Assembly (NCBI RefSeq): GCF_963169125.1
Contig: NC_084795.1
Span: 131,481,701 to 131,545,700 of the forward strand
Source: Humulus lupulus
Lineage: Eukaryota > Streptophyta > Magnoliopsida > Rosales > Cannabaceae
Reading direction: 5' to 3'
DNA: 64,000 nt
The notes beneath the pieces were generated by a model. The model made no database searches. It was not told where the DNA came from and saw only the letters and a list, made by a program, of their open reading frames with translations. Below are positions 9,355-20,368 of this stretch, piece by piece (positions within the stretch are counted from its first letter, which is position 1; each line of letters opens with the position of its first letter). The translations under genes and the position numbers were made by a program.

Positions 9355-11870
9355 ATGACCCACTAGAAGAAGTCAGTCGCGAGCTCTTCTTCCCAAAGTA
9401 CGAGTAAGGGTAAGAAAATTGCATATGAGCCTAATTCCCCACTTCGGTCCAGTAGTGGATAGGGAGATCGTAGTTGACCCCAACACCTTTTTTGAGGTTG
9501 AGCGCATCGAATCATGGATAAAGACTTAGGGCGAGGTGAATAAAATTTTGCTGAGTCACGGGATCGAATTAGGGCCCGAGGGTCTTGTTGCTCATCCTCT
9601 GCTGGAAGGAGAGTGGATTTGCACTCCACTTCAGGATGACTTCAGGGCCTGGAGTGATGAGCATCTGAAGGCAGGTGACTTTCTCCCTTTGAACCAGTAC
9701 TTTGTAGAGTTTTTGAAGTACGTCGAACTGGCACCATTCCAGCTTCCCCCCAATTCGTATCGGATTTTGGCGGGGCTGAAATATCTATTCTTGAAGCACA
9801 AGTGGGAGGTTCCCACCCCAGCCGATATTATGTACTTCTTTTGTCTCAAGGCCAATCCATAGTCAAAGGGATGAGGTGTCGACTTAAACTACCTCACCAG
9901 ATTCCCCATCACAACCTTAATCATCGACCTCCCTAGAAACTCGAATGACTACAAAGATCAATTCTTTATGTCAAACGAGTTCAAAAAATGCACCCATCGG
10001 TATTTCAATTGTCCTTGTAAGTTTCTCATCTCCTTTAACTTTGTACTTGAATTCTTTTTCAATCAAGTTTAAATATATTATGATTTAGTTGTTACTTTGT
10101 GAAGCCATATATAAGAGAACGGGCCGGTCAGAGACCCTTGGAGGTCAATATGAGTCGTTGACTCATATTCCTGCTAAGGAGAAGGAGTTTCGGTTGGTAG
10201 TTAATGATGCTACCATGATGGCCTGCAAACTGATCTGGAAAGACTAGACACTGGCCATCAGAGCTCGGGGTCCTCCCCCCAAACTCCCTCCTCCTCAAGA
10301 ACTCATCCATGCCATTGAAGATGTTGAAAAAGAGAAGATAAAACCCTGCTGCCAGTTTTAGGTTTGTTCAATTCAACCCACGACTGCACGTGAGTCGATA
10401 TCTGATTGATCTGGACCTGACTGTGACCCTCCTTTAGTGTGTGGATCACTTGGTTGTATGCTACGACCATAGATACCCAAGGTGTAACGTAGTGGTAGAT
10501 AACACCCTTCATCATAGATCCACCATGTTTGAGGAATACTATACAAACCTTTTGTCGTGGCCTTTCCGCTGTTAGGGTGTTTTTTCCTGGGTATTATGTA
10601 GGTCGCACATAAGTCTACTTCAGATGAGGACTTGAACCCCGTAGGTCCCAAAATGTAATAATATTAGAGTCCCCCCTCTTTCGATAGTCCAGGAGTTAGA
10701 GGTTTTACCCAACCTGGTTCATAATTCGGAACCGATCATAATAGTTTCCTCCTCTAGCTCAGAATGTAGGGTTCTTGCTCTCTTCTCTCTCTTGTATTAC
10801 CTTGACTAATTATTTCTTGGATCTGAATTTTTTGTTTATCCTTTTTAAGGCGAAGATATGGACCTGAAGGGCGCCTTGAAATCTGGTGGGGCTAGAACTG
10901 GACCTGTCGTCAAGAAGGCGAGAATATAATAAAAAAAACACCTCCAGAGCCGGAGCTGCCATCGGATCTCCTACAAAGGATAAAGGTGTCATCTCCACTC
11001 AAAAAACCGCAGAAGAAAACATAACCGCCAACTTAGGTAACTGTAGGTACCATTCACAAGGCTCCTCATCCTCATCCCCGTGAACCTGCTCTAGTTCCTC
11101 AAGTTGTTCAGGGTGAAGCCCCATCTGTGCAACTCCCAATCAAGCCACTCGAGGTTGAAAGCTTCCCAAAAGCGCTTCGAGGACCCCTCCATGACATGGC
11201 AAACCACATGGTGCGTCATGCCAACCAAGCGAATCTAAAGGACCTAAGAGTCATAGAGGAGCGCTCCCCAGGGGACGTCTTGGAGTCAGCCTTGGGGATG
11301 AACCTAACTGTGATATATCATTCTTCCTCCTATATTATTTCCCTTTTTGTTTTTACTTTAGCGAGCCAATCCTATCATGTATTTTTCTTTTGCATTCTTG
11401 TATAGCTCAAATCCTTGGCATCGCTTGGTTCCGAGCTCAAAGAGATGAGCTCAAGGCTTCCATGGCTGCATCCCAAGACAAGGAGCGAATATCCAAGGAC
11501 CAGGTTATTGAGGTGAGCCAACGACGAGACCTGCTGGAGATTGAGGTCAACAACCTCAACAAGGAACTTGAGGAAATCGATGTGCTAAAAAATAAGTTGT
11601 CCGAGGTCGAAGTCAAAGCCAAGGAGGGTGCCGAGAAGGCAAAGAAGGATGCCGAGTAGGCGAAGCTGGATATTGCTAAAGCAATGAGCAATGGGCGTAC
11701 AATCAAGAAAGGGATTTTTCCTTTTCGGTTGTGGAGCTTTGGGGAAGTTATCTTGCTAAGTTCTAGAGCCGGCTCTCGCAAAAGCCCTCCGAGACCGTGG
11801 AGGCTTCTGGAGCTGCTGAGAGGGGTGATGATGAGGTGACATCACAAGGGCAAGTTACCTGAGCTTAGTG
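9355..11870 (+). pseudogene. 'Putative gypsy-type transposon' (Transposase_28-like) protein, spliced and broken
   Basis: From ATG 9355 a serine/lysine-rich start (SSSSQSTSKGKKIAYEPN, with early stops) leads to a domain I recognise from the Pfam family 'putative gypsy type transposon' (9536-9862: ELGPEGLVAHPLLEGEW, FVEFLKYVELAPFQLPPNS, PADIMYFFCLK), then FMSNEFKKCTHRYFNCP ending at a GTAAGT donor (10017). Later exons are at about 10100-10320, 10340-10560 and 11127-11310 (HDMANHMVRHANQANLKDLR). After an acceptor AG (11404-11405) comes a long coiled coil (11406-11659; DELKASMAASQDKE, LLEIEVNNLNKELEEI). Such proteins are typical additional, often antisense, ORFs of Tat elements; their function is unknown. 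Several stops and frameshifts make this a relic. It lies opposite to and downstream of the Tat pol at 17160-12725. Confidence 0.7.
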
Positions 11871-12165
11871 ATGTTTAGGGTTCCTTCATCTTTTTTTTTT
11901 ATTTAAGATTTTTTATATCCCTTTTAATTATGCTTTCACAAACTAAAACAATCATCTTTGGGCTTAGTTCAAGGTTATTTCTCCTCATGGTATTCATATA
12001 CTTGTTTAGTACATGTTCATTACATTATGATTTAATTTTTTTCCCCTTAATCTATTATCATGCTATGCTTATAAATTTTAAGTCCTTGCACACTCACAAT
12101 CGTAGGGGTTATCTTTAGACCGAGATAGATTTATGATAGCTTGACCAATTAACTCTGGACGATAT
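11871..12165 (+). other. 3' flank of the antisense gene
   Basis: A T-rich stretch (ctttttttttttatttaag) follows the last coding frame, then AT-rich DNA without recognisable genes. It probably carries the 3' UTR and end of the antisense transcript; no sharp signal can be named. Confidence 0.35.
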
Positions 12166-12380
12166 CCTGGTTATACCCAGGAATTTTCCCACCTAATAGC
12201 TTCATACATGTTAGGAATCAGGTCTCGGACCTGGTTATATCCAGAAGTTTGTCCGCCTAATAGCGTTATACATGTTAGGAATTAGGGCTTAGACTTGGTT
12301 ATATCCAGGAGTTTGTCCTCCTAATAGCATTATACTTGTTTGGAATCAGGCCCTGGACTTGGCTATATCTAGGAGTTTCT
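12166..12380. repeat. About 64-bp tandem repeat, 3.4 copies
   Basis: Units begin cctggttatacccagga / cctggttatatccagaa / cttggttatatccagga / cttggctatatctagga at about 12166, 12230, 12293 and 12357, each followed by a conserved 'cctaatagc...ttatacatgttaggaatcagg' core. The spacing is 63-64 bases. It lies between the antisense gene and the pol C-terminus of the Tat element. Confidence 0.85.
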
Positions 12381-12724
12381 AGTTGAATTCTAGGTTTTGT
12401 TTCTTTGAATTTTCCTAACATTTTACGTATTTGGAATTTCTTTGAAAATTCAAGCTAGCTATAAAAAGTCGTTGAATAATAAATTTTCCAAATTCCAAGT
12501 TTCAAATTTTATCCAATCACACTAAATATTTTTAAAGGTTCATCGAGGGTTATATGCCCCCTAAGCGATCAAAATTTAAGGATATTCTAGGTCGCTTTTA
12601 AAAAATGAGTACGTGATAGAATGACTTTTATTTAAATAGAATGGCTTTTATAAATAAGCCTTACATGGAAAAATACTGAAAACATAAAAAATTAACAAAC
12701 CTGTCCTATTACTGATAATATTTT
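12381..12724. other. AT-rich spacer of the Tat element
   Basis: No coding potential, no repeats beyond short A/T runs. In minus-strand terms it is the 3' untranslated part just downstream of the pol stop. Confidence 0.4.
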
Positions 12725-14011
12725 TAAGATGTAGAGCATTCCAGGTTCATGGTACCAACTCTCCACTTAACTGAGTTAGTATGAATGTTCCTTCACGCAA
12801 AATTTCCACGATCTAGTATGGTCCTTCCTAGTTCGGTCCCAATACACCATCTTTTGGATCCTTACTCGCCAAAAACACCCTTCCAAGCACCAAATCACCC
12901 AGTTCGAGTCTGCTCCTTTTACCTTCGAGTTACAGTAACGTGTAAATATCTGCTGATAATGGGTGACCTGTAATTGTAACTCTTCCCGCTTTTCTTCGAT
13001 TAGATCCAGGGATGCATTGAGAAATTCATGGTTTCAATCTTGAACGAAGGTTTTCTTTCTATGTGTCATCACTAGCGCTTCAATTGGGAGCATAGCCTCA
13101 CTTCCAAAGGTTGAAGAGAAGGGAGTGTGTCTCGTGGAGGTGCGATGTGTAGAGTCCCAGAACTTTACTTAGCTAGTTAGATAGTAGTAGTAGTAGTAGC
13201 TAGTAGTAGCTATAGTATGATAGTTACCGTGGATTTTGGTTCAAGTCGGGACTTAGTTGAACACTCGTAGGAACACTTATAGATTTTATAAGTTTAACTT
13301 ATAGTTTAAGAATATTAATTATAACATAAGGTTTGATTAATATATCTGAATATAAAGATGCCATATATTATACTATAAGGTTTAGATAAAATTAATAAGA
13401 ACATGAAACTTGTCGTTGCATGTTTATTTAAGGATTTAATTATAGTTTAAATAAAATAAAGTTCAAGAAAGCTCTAGAATCTTCCAAGACCATTAAGAGC
13501 ATGACATTTGTCACAATTTTGTTTATTTGAGGATTTAAGCATTTTAAGTAGATAATTCAAAAATAGAAGTTTCTAGAAGCTATAGACTCTTCAAGAACTT
13601 GCTGGAATCTCGTATTACTCACTCAAACCTAATTAATCAATTCAAATTATGCTGAAAAAGTGTAATTACGTGTTTAATATATTCACGTATGCCGATATAT
13701 CGCAGCATAGGAGCCGATGTATCGCCACACGGGGAATATGAAAAACACGTTAACTTCGCACAAACGAAACGACGAGCACTCAGGACATAGGGCCAGGCAA
13801 TATATCGCCTATGATGGGCGATATATCGGCCCTAGGGCCATATTTTCAAACATTTTTGAAACCGAGTTTGATTCATTCCCTAATCTCTTGACTAGCCTCT
13901 GAACATTTTGACCGAGTCATCAGCACTTGTTGAACGAATATTCAAATATTTTCCAATTAATACTAATTATTTTTATTCAAGATAAAAGGAGATAGTTCAC
14001 TCCTTGAACTC

Positions 14012-14019
14012 TATAAATA
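14012..14019 (+). promoter_or_regulatory. TATA box of the solo LTR
   Basis: TATAAATA in ctctataaataggacctagtac, conserved at the same place in the LTR copies at 30449 and 38263. Confidence 0.6.
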
Positions 14020-14430
14020 GGACCTAGTACCCAGCCATTTCTCTCATTCTTCAAGCTGTGTTCAGAGCCTTCAAGCTGCTAGGGTTATTATAGAGTGATA
14101 AACACTTGTGTTGGGATAAAAGCTTTACCATCTTAAGCTTTATAAACACTTGGGAAGTGAGATATAGAGTGTGTTTTCAATATCGAGGTATAGTTCAATT
14201 CTAGTACATCCAAAGGTATTCTTATTCTTAACTTCATTTCTATATGGTTCTGTAGTTTTCTTTAGTAATACTCACTATTCTTGTTGTTGGTTTTAGAAGT
14301 GTTCCAAATCCCGTCCTTGTTCTCAAATATCCTGGTGTTGGTAAGGAAAATAGGATAGTTTCTGTATGCTTATATGCTATGATATATTATGATATATATA
14401 TATATATATGAATATGCTTTTATGTTGCTT

Positions 14431-14600
14431 GGGATTCATAGTTGCTTAGTTAGCAAACCTCAATGTATTTTGAGGCTCATAGTTGCTTAGCTAGTAAACC
14501 CCAATGTTTTTATGTTATTTAGGGCTCATAGTTGCTTAGCTAGCAAACCTCAATGTATTTTGAGGCTTATAGTTGCTTAGCTAGCAAACCCTAATGTTTA
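14431..14600 (+). repeat. Four-copy internal LTR repeat (41-49 bp)
   Basis: Units read 'ggg/gagg-ctcatagttgcttag-tagcaaacc-caatgt' at about 14431, 14473, 14521 and 14562. A diverged four-copy version stands at 30997-31165 in the related LTR. Confidence 0.8.
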
Positions 14601-17600
14601 CCATGTACATGGGTCAGAGTTGTGATATATGTTTATAGTATATGTTGTTTTATAGTATATGTTTTGTAGTCTTATCTTTATGTCTAATGTTGTATGTGCT
14701 AGTAGATTTTCCTTGCTGGGCATTTGGCTCATTCCTTTATTTTTAATATATGTAGGAAAATAGATATGAGCAGAAGGATTCATAGTAGCTTGGCTTGTGT
14801 ATTAAGGATGAAGGGATTCAATGGACTACGTCAACGATTCAAGGACGACATTATTTTGTCTCTTTAAATTATGTTTTTATGTATTTTTCCGCATTTAGTT
14901 TTGTAAATAATTTCCTTTAGTTTAAAGTTATGTTTTATATTAAAACAATTGGATCCCATACCCTGCATTTATGTATTTCAATATTTACTTTGAAGTTTCT
15001 AATAAAGTTGTGAATATTTCTTATGTATGTTTTCTAAAAAATAGTAGCTAAGTCTAGTAGTTTTTAATGGTCCAAGGTCTTAGAATTAGTTGGGTCATTA
15101 CATGATGTGAGGTCCTATAGACCCAAAGTACTCGCGGGAGCTACTCCGGCCATAATCCCTTGGCTTTATCTATCCCCTTCTTTAAACTCGCCTTTAGAGT
15201 TATATTTACAGCCTTGACCTGCTCATTAGCTTGCGGATATGCCACTAAAGAGAAACTCTTGGTTATGCCATACTTCTCACAAAAGTTTGTGAAAAGATCA
15301 CTATCAAACTGAGTTCTGTTATCAGACACGATCTTCTACGGGAGCCCACAATCACGATGAAATCCAGGATTCTCTTCAAGGTTATGGTCGCCAGAGGCTC
15401 GGCCTCGACCCACTTCGTAAAGTAGTCAATGGCGATAACTACATAGTGAACTCCTTCTTTTCCTGTTCATAATTAACCAATGAGGTCAATCCCCCACACT
15501 GCAAATGGCTAGGGGGATGAAGTAATGGTTAACTCCATGGGCGCTGCCCTAGCAATCATGGAAAAATGTTCATTTTTGTCGCATTTCTTTACGTAAGAGG
15601 TCGAATCCTTTTTTAGTGTAGGCCAAAAATAGCCCTACCTCAATATCTTTAGAGCTAGGCTTTCCCCCCAGCGTGGTCTCTGCAGAATCCTTCACGTTTC
15701 TCTTGTAGGATGGTCTGTGCTTCTTCGGGCAGAACACATCACAGGAGGGATAGCGAATGCCCTCGTCGGTATAGAATTCCCTCAACCATAATATACCATG
15801 GGACTTGATATAACAATACTCTTGTGTCCTTTTGGTCATTTGGTAGTTTACCGGTTGTGAGGTATTCCACTATGGGGGTTATCCTGGTCGATTTTGTGTC
15901 AATCACTCTGACCTATATCGGTTCTTCCATTATGCTTGGTTGTTCTTAGAAATCTACTAGGACCATGTTCAATGCACCCACATCTTTGGTGACGGTGAGT
16001 TGGGCTAAGGCATTATCATTGGAGTTCTGCTCGCAAGGTACCTGCTCAATGGAACAGAACTCAAACTCAGACAACTCATCTTTAACCTTAGCTAGATAAG
16101 CCACCATTTTGATAGTTTGAGCTTGAAATTCCCCCAATATGAATCATGAGCTGAGAATCACTATAACATTAGTTCATCTTTGCTTTCAGTTCCTTTGCTA
16201 CCCGTAATCCTACCAATAGAGCTTTGTATTCTTCTTCATTGTTGGATGCTTCGAACCTGAACCTTAAGGCGGTATGGAATCAATGTCCCTCGGGTGAGAT
16301 CAAAATTATCCCAGCTCTGGAGCTGTTTCGTTAGATGACCCGTCAACAAAAAGTTTCCACAACTCTTGCACTAGTTCTCTCATTGGCTCGTCCTGAAAAC
16401 CTGTGCATTCTGCCACAAAATCAGCGAGCGCTTGACTCTTGATTGTTGTGCGTGGCATATACAATATCTCGAGCTGGCTTAGTTCAATGGCCCATTTAAG
16501 CAAATGTTTCGATGTTTCAGGCTTTTACAAGACTTGCCTTAAAGGTTTATCAATTAAGACGTGGATGGTGTGGGACTGAAAATACAACCAAGTTTTTTCG
16601 AGGCCAAGCTTAAGCAGAATGTGAGTTTTTCTATTAAAGGATATCTGGACTCAGCTCCTAGAAGCCTTTTACTCACGTAGTACACCGATTTCTGCGCTTG
16701 ATTTTCCTCTCGAACTAATACGACACTGATCTTATTTTCTGTAACAACTAGGTATAAGAGCAATTATTCTCCAGCTGCCGGTTTTGATAGTATGGGGGAT
16801 TCAGCCAGGTGAGATTTTAGATCCTGAAATGCTTGCTCGTATTCTTTGGTCCACTCAAACTTTTTTTTTCCACTGAGAAAGTTTTAGAACGGGAGACACT
16901 TGTCATTTGATTTTGAAACGAAGTAGTTTAGGGCCGCTACTTTCCCAGTTAGGCTTTGTACTTCTTTGCATGACCTGAGCGAGGGCATTTCTAATAACGA
17001 TCTGATCTTCTCTCAGTTCACCTCTATCCCCCTTGTGTTGACTATGAAGCCCAAACAATTTCACGACAAAACCCCAAAGGTGCAATTATGAGGGTTTAAC
17101 TTCATGTCATATTTCCTTAGAACGCCAAAGCATTCTTCCAGATCGGATTCGTGGTTACTAGTAGTCTTTTATTTTGTGACTACAATCTTGTATTTGTATG
17201 AGAGGATTAAGATTATAGGGAACAAATTTAAACAGTTCACAGTAAAACAAAGTTATACAGATTCTTTGGATTAATTAATTTAAGTACAGTTTACTAGTAT
17301 TATGAATACATGTAATCTAGATCTGGATTATTGATGTAGTAGGACATCCTAATAGAGGTACTTTGTATAAAGTGGTTATATATGAACGAGACCCGATATG
17401 TTATTAATACTTAATAATACAGTTTACATTATAAGTATTAATTTGGCATATCAATAAGACAATCACAAAAAAATTGATCTTAATTATAAAGTTATTATGA
17501 ACTCCTGTTTATGTCATATGAGTTTGATTCACTCATTATGGTTTGTCAGAATGATCAGGTTGGAAACTTTTATTTTGGGAACTCATTGATGTAGATGGTT

Positions 17601-18559
17601 GGGGTCCTAATATACATATATGGAATCTATACCTTTCTGAGAGGAATTGAATAATTGTTCTCTTAAGGGTTGACTTTTGGAATTGAAAGGTTATTGAGCT
17701 CAAATTCATAAATTAGTTTATGAATTAACTTTCACTAGTAAAGTTAATGGTGCTAAATGAAACAAGATATAACTAAAGAGGTTAAATGGTAATTAATTCA
17801 TACTTTAATTATGAACTATTAATAGATGATTAAATTGTATGTAGTGATAAAATTGATGGACACTTTTATGTTTAAAAGTACTCAATAAATATATGTCTAC
17901 AATTACAAGAGTCCAGTCTCATATTTTAGTGGAATAATACTGAGATTAATAAATTAAAGTTATTATATTAAAGAGTTTTTGTTGACCGTGTTTTTGGGCA
18001 ACGACGTGAGAACGTAAAAAACGACAAACCTTCAAGAGAATTTAAATAACAGAGACGGTTTAATAAAGAAAATAAAGAACACACAAGATTTTTAGAGTGG
18101 TTCAGCCCCAATATGTTGGTAATAGTCTAATCCACTTAGAGTTGTGATTATAGATCTGTACTCAAGATCAGATGGACTGAGCCAACTGAGTTTCTTCAGT
18201 ACAGATTGCAAAAATACAAGAATTCTTTATGATACCAGCACTTTCTCTCTCTAGAAAACTCAGACCCAAAATTTCCCAAAAGTCTCCAAAGAAGCATAAG
18301 CCCCCTTTCTGATCCCATAAGCCATATATTTATAGGCTTAGGATCATACATCTGATATCCCCTAGAATCGAGATATTTCATTATATTTATTATATTTAAA
18401 TTACAAAAAACATTCAAAATGTAACAAAACCCCCAATTTGTGGGAAGAATGAGAGATTCCCGCGTGTGCCAAGATCGGTTCTTGTTGAAGCCGTTTATTG
18501 GAATCTTGACTTAGTCCTCCTTTATCTGGTCGACCCATATCTCCTACTGACCATTCATG

Positions 18560-18680
18560 CAAGTGCTGGTTGGACACATACATGCTGGACATATGCAAGT
18601 GCTGGTAGGACATGCACTTGCTGGTAGGACATGCATTTGCTGGTCAGATATGTGCATGGTGGTAGGACATGCACTCCTCT
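18560..18680 (+). repeat. Short degenerate repeats (gctggtaggacatgca type)
   Basis: Variants of gctggtaggacatgca occur about five times between 18560 and 18675, inside the solo LTR and upstream of the better-ordered repeats. Confidence 0.65.
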
Positions 18681-18800
18681 CGTCTAACATGGCACTCTCC
18701 TCTAGCATGCCATGTCTCTCCTCTAACATGGCACTCTCCTCTAGCATGCCATGTCTCTCGTCTAACATGGAACTCTCCTCTAGCATGACATTTCTCTCTT
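18681..18800 (+). repeat. 39-bp tandem repeat, three copies
   Basis: The unit tctaacatggcactctcctc followed by tagcatgccatgtctctcc is repeated with few changes at about 18684, 18723 and 18762. Each unit itself holds inverted catgg/ccatg halves, so it could form small hairpins. Confidence 0.8.
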
Positions 18801-18852
18801 TGGACAAAGATGCACTTGCTGGACATATGCATAAGGACCAGACCTTTTGGAC

Positions 18853-19085
18853 TCTCCTCGGACCAAATTCTTGGGCTCTCCTCGGACCACACCCTTGGGG
18901 TCTCCTCGGACCACACCCTTGGGGTCTCCTCGGACCAAATTCTTGGGGTCTCCTCGGACCACACCCTTGGGGTCTCCTCGAACCAAATTCTTGGGGTCTC
19001 CTCGGACCAAGGTCCGACCACACCTCTTGGCTCTCCTCGGACCAAGGTCCGATCACACCTTGGGCTTTCTTCGGACCAAAATCCG
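18853..19085 (+). repeat. 24-bp tandem repeat, about 8-9 copies
   Basis: The unit is tctcctcggaccacaccctt plus gggg, alternating with a variant having aaattc in place of cacacc. 24 bases is a whole number of codons, which explains the long repetitive open frames in several frames. The last units add ggtccga and become irregular. Confidence 0.85.
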
Positions 19086-20356
19086 ACCGGGCACACCCTA
19101 GCCCAAGTACTCTCCTCGGGTGCACTTGTGCACTTGCTTGGACATGACACCTCTCAAGCAGTCAAAACTCTTCATCAGTTTACCGGGTCACTTTATCATA
19201 ACTCTGAGGAGTCAATGTATTTATTGACTATTAATGTGTCTTTTACTGCCTCTTTTCACCTCTATTGCCACGTCATCGATCTCCAATTTTTGGGGATAAC
19301 AGTTTTAATTACTAATATAAATTTATTGGAGCTTGAAGTTATAGGTCCATAGGTCCTCGAGATGGCTCTATCATCACTATTCAAGGTAAAAGTGGAAATT
19401 GAGAAAAAATCAAGAAAATGACATAGTTGAAAAAAATTTGTTCTTCACGGTCAAATATGTAACGGAGACAAATTATTCAATTGATGTGGAAATTTTCAAA
19501 ATTGACATTTTAATTAAAGTAATTTTTAATTTTTTAAATAAAATGAGAATTTTGAAATTGGTATTTAAATAATTAGAATTATTAATTTTGAATTAATTGA
19601 TTTTATTTGTTTAAATAAAAGTGAAAAAGATATTTTTGATAATTTAAATTAGTTGTGAATTTGAATTAATATTTATTCTTTAATTAATCTAATAAGATAA
19701 GTTATCAAGTTTAGACATTTTTCAATAAATAAATTATTAAATATAATTAAAAAATTTGGTTGTAACACATCCCTAAATATTAAGATGTTACACGCTAACT
19801 ACAATTTTTTATTTTATATATTTAATAATAATAGATTTATAGTTTCAATTTTAAATTTTGATTTTAAATAATTCTTTGTATAAATCTATCATGAATGTAG
19901 TTTTTCATAATTTACGTAATATTCACAATATTCTAGAGAGAGAAAATATATCGTAAAATTTTCCTATCCCTGAAATCTGTCTCAGAACTTTGTCTCTTAC
20001 AGAATATTCCAAGATCTCATGTGTTGAGAATATCTTGTGAATTAGAAATTTCATACCATTACTCTACGTGCCCACACACGTCTTGAAGTGTAGAGATACA
20101 TCTCAGAAGATCTTGGTCTTAATATTTAAAGAACTGCTTTAGATTGGATGTTCGTAGGAGACACAAAAAGATAGCAAATATTTTTTATTGTTCATCAACT
20201 GGTAAATTCTCATTCTTTTTATTTCTCTATGATTAATTTTTTTTCACATTAATGGATCCGATTATTTAAAGATTGTTTAAATAATATTTTTTGAAATCTC
20301 TGAGCTCAACACCCTGTGCTTTCTGTTGTGCATATGGTAAACTAGTTACCAACAAT

Positions 20357-20368
20357 TAGTATTAGAGC
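20357..20368 (+). promoter_or_regulatory. Primer-binding site of the copia element
   Basis: tagtattagagc matches TGGTATCAGAGC, the stretch complementary to the 3' end of initiator tRNA-Met, at 10 of 12 positions and lies two bases after the LTR end. Confidence 0.7.

Larger units (their letters stand above)
13148..15102 (+). mobile_element. Solo LTR of the chromovirus family at 29687-38628, inserted in Tat pol
   Basis: It opens TGTAGAGTCCCAGAACTTTAC and closes GTTGGGTCATTACA, and is collinear with the 5' LTR at 29687-31671 (same GTA-rich start, clustered cgatatatcg palindromes, TATA box, four-copy internal repeat, same end). Flanks are cgatg (13143-13147) and tgatg (15103-15107), a 5-bp target duplication with one change. 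The Tat pol frame continues from one flank to the other, so the insertion is clean and the rest of the element was lost by LTR-LTR recombination. Confidence 0.85.
12725..17160 (-). pseudogene. Tat-lineage Ty3/gypsy pol remnant (RT end, RNase H, integrase), split by a solo LTR
   Basis: Minus strand, from right to left: end of reverse transcriptase (17160-17040; LEECFGVLRKYDMKLNP), thumb/connection (16763-16554; SVVLVREE, VYYVSKRLLGAESRY), RNase H (16500-15946; QALADFVAECTG, WKLFVDGSSNE, VPCEQNSNDNALAQL), HHCC zinc region (about 15800-15580, many stops), integrase core (about 15480-15103; MSDNRTQFDS, YPQANEQVKAVN), then after the solo LTR at 13148-15102 the integrase C-terminus (13147-12725; GSEAMLPIEALV, GPNxEGPY, TWNALHLKN). 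The frame resumes exactly across the LTR insertion. The integrase catalytic Glu of the usual GQVEAVN is Lys here. Many stops; the RT catalytic half and gag are absent, cut off at the junction with the copia element. Confidence 0.82.
17980..19301 (+). mobile_element. Solo LTR of a Tat-type Ty3/gypsy element (1322 bp)
   Basis: It starts TGTTGACCGTG and ends GGGGATAACA, with a perfect 5-bp duplication. The block 'tagagtggttcagcccc ... ctaatccacttag' near 18094-18140 is shared with the LTR start at 28024. A TATA-like tatatttata lies near 18328. The 3' half carries three kinds of tandem repeat (about 18560-19080). Long open frames across these repeats on both strands are by-products of the periodicity and not genes. 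Confidence 0.88.
17975..19306. repeat. 5-bp target-site duplication GTTTT (17975-17979 and 19302-19306)
   Basis: gtttt flanks both ends of the solo LTR exactly. Independent support: the host copia LTR becomes collinear with its 3' partner when 17980-19306 is left out. Confidence 0.85.
17161..20354 (+). repeat. 5' LTR of the copia element, interrupted by a solo LTR
   Basis: Segments such as cagttcacagtaaaac, ctagatctggattattgatgtag, gaatgatcaggttgg and aattataggtccataggtcc recur in order at 24450-25260. The alignment jumps from 17979 to 19307, which marks the inserted solo LTR. It ends ttaccaaca at 20354, just before the PBS. Confidence 0.75.

Noticed and set aside
15570..15839. Minus-strand frame read as an independent small protein
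   Set aside because: It is an off-frame reading of the Tat integrase zinc region; the correct frame gives LYRRG- and KEAQTILQE-type residues with stops.
18544..19352. Long overlapping open frames on both strands (up to 196 codons)
   Set aside because: They follow from 24- and 39-base tandem repeats, whose periods are multiples of three; translations are pure repeats without domain character.
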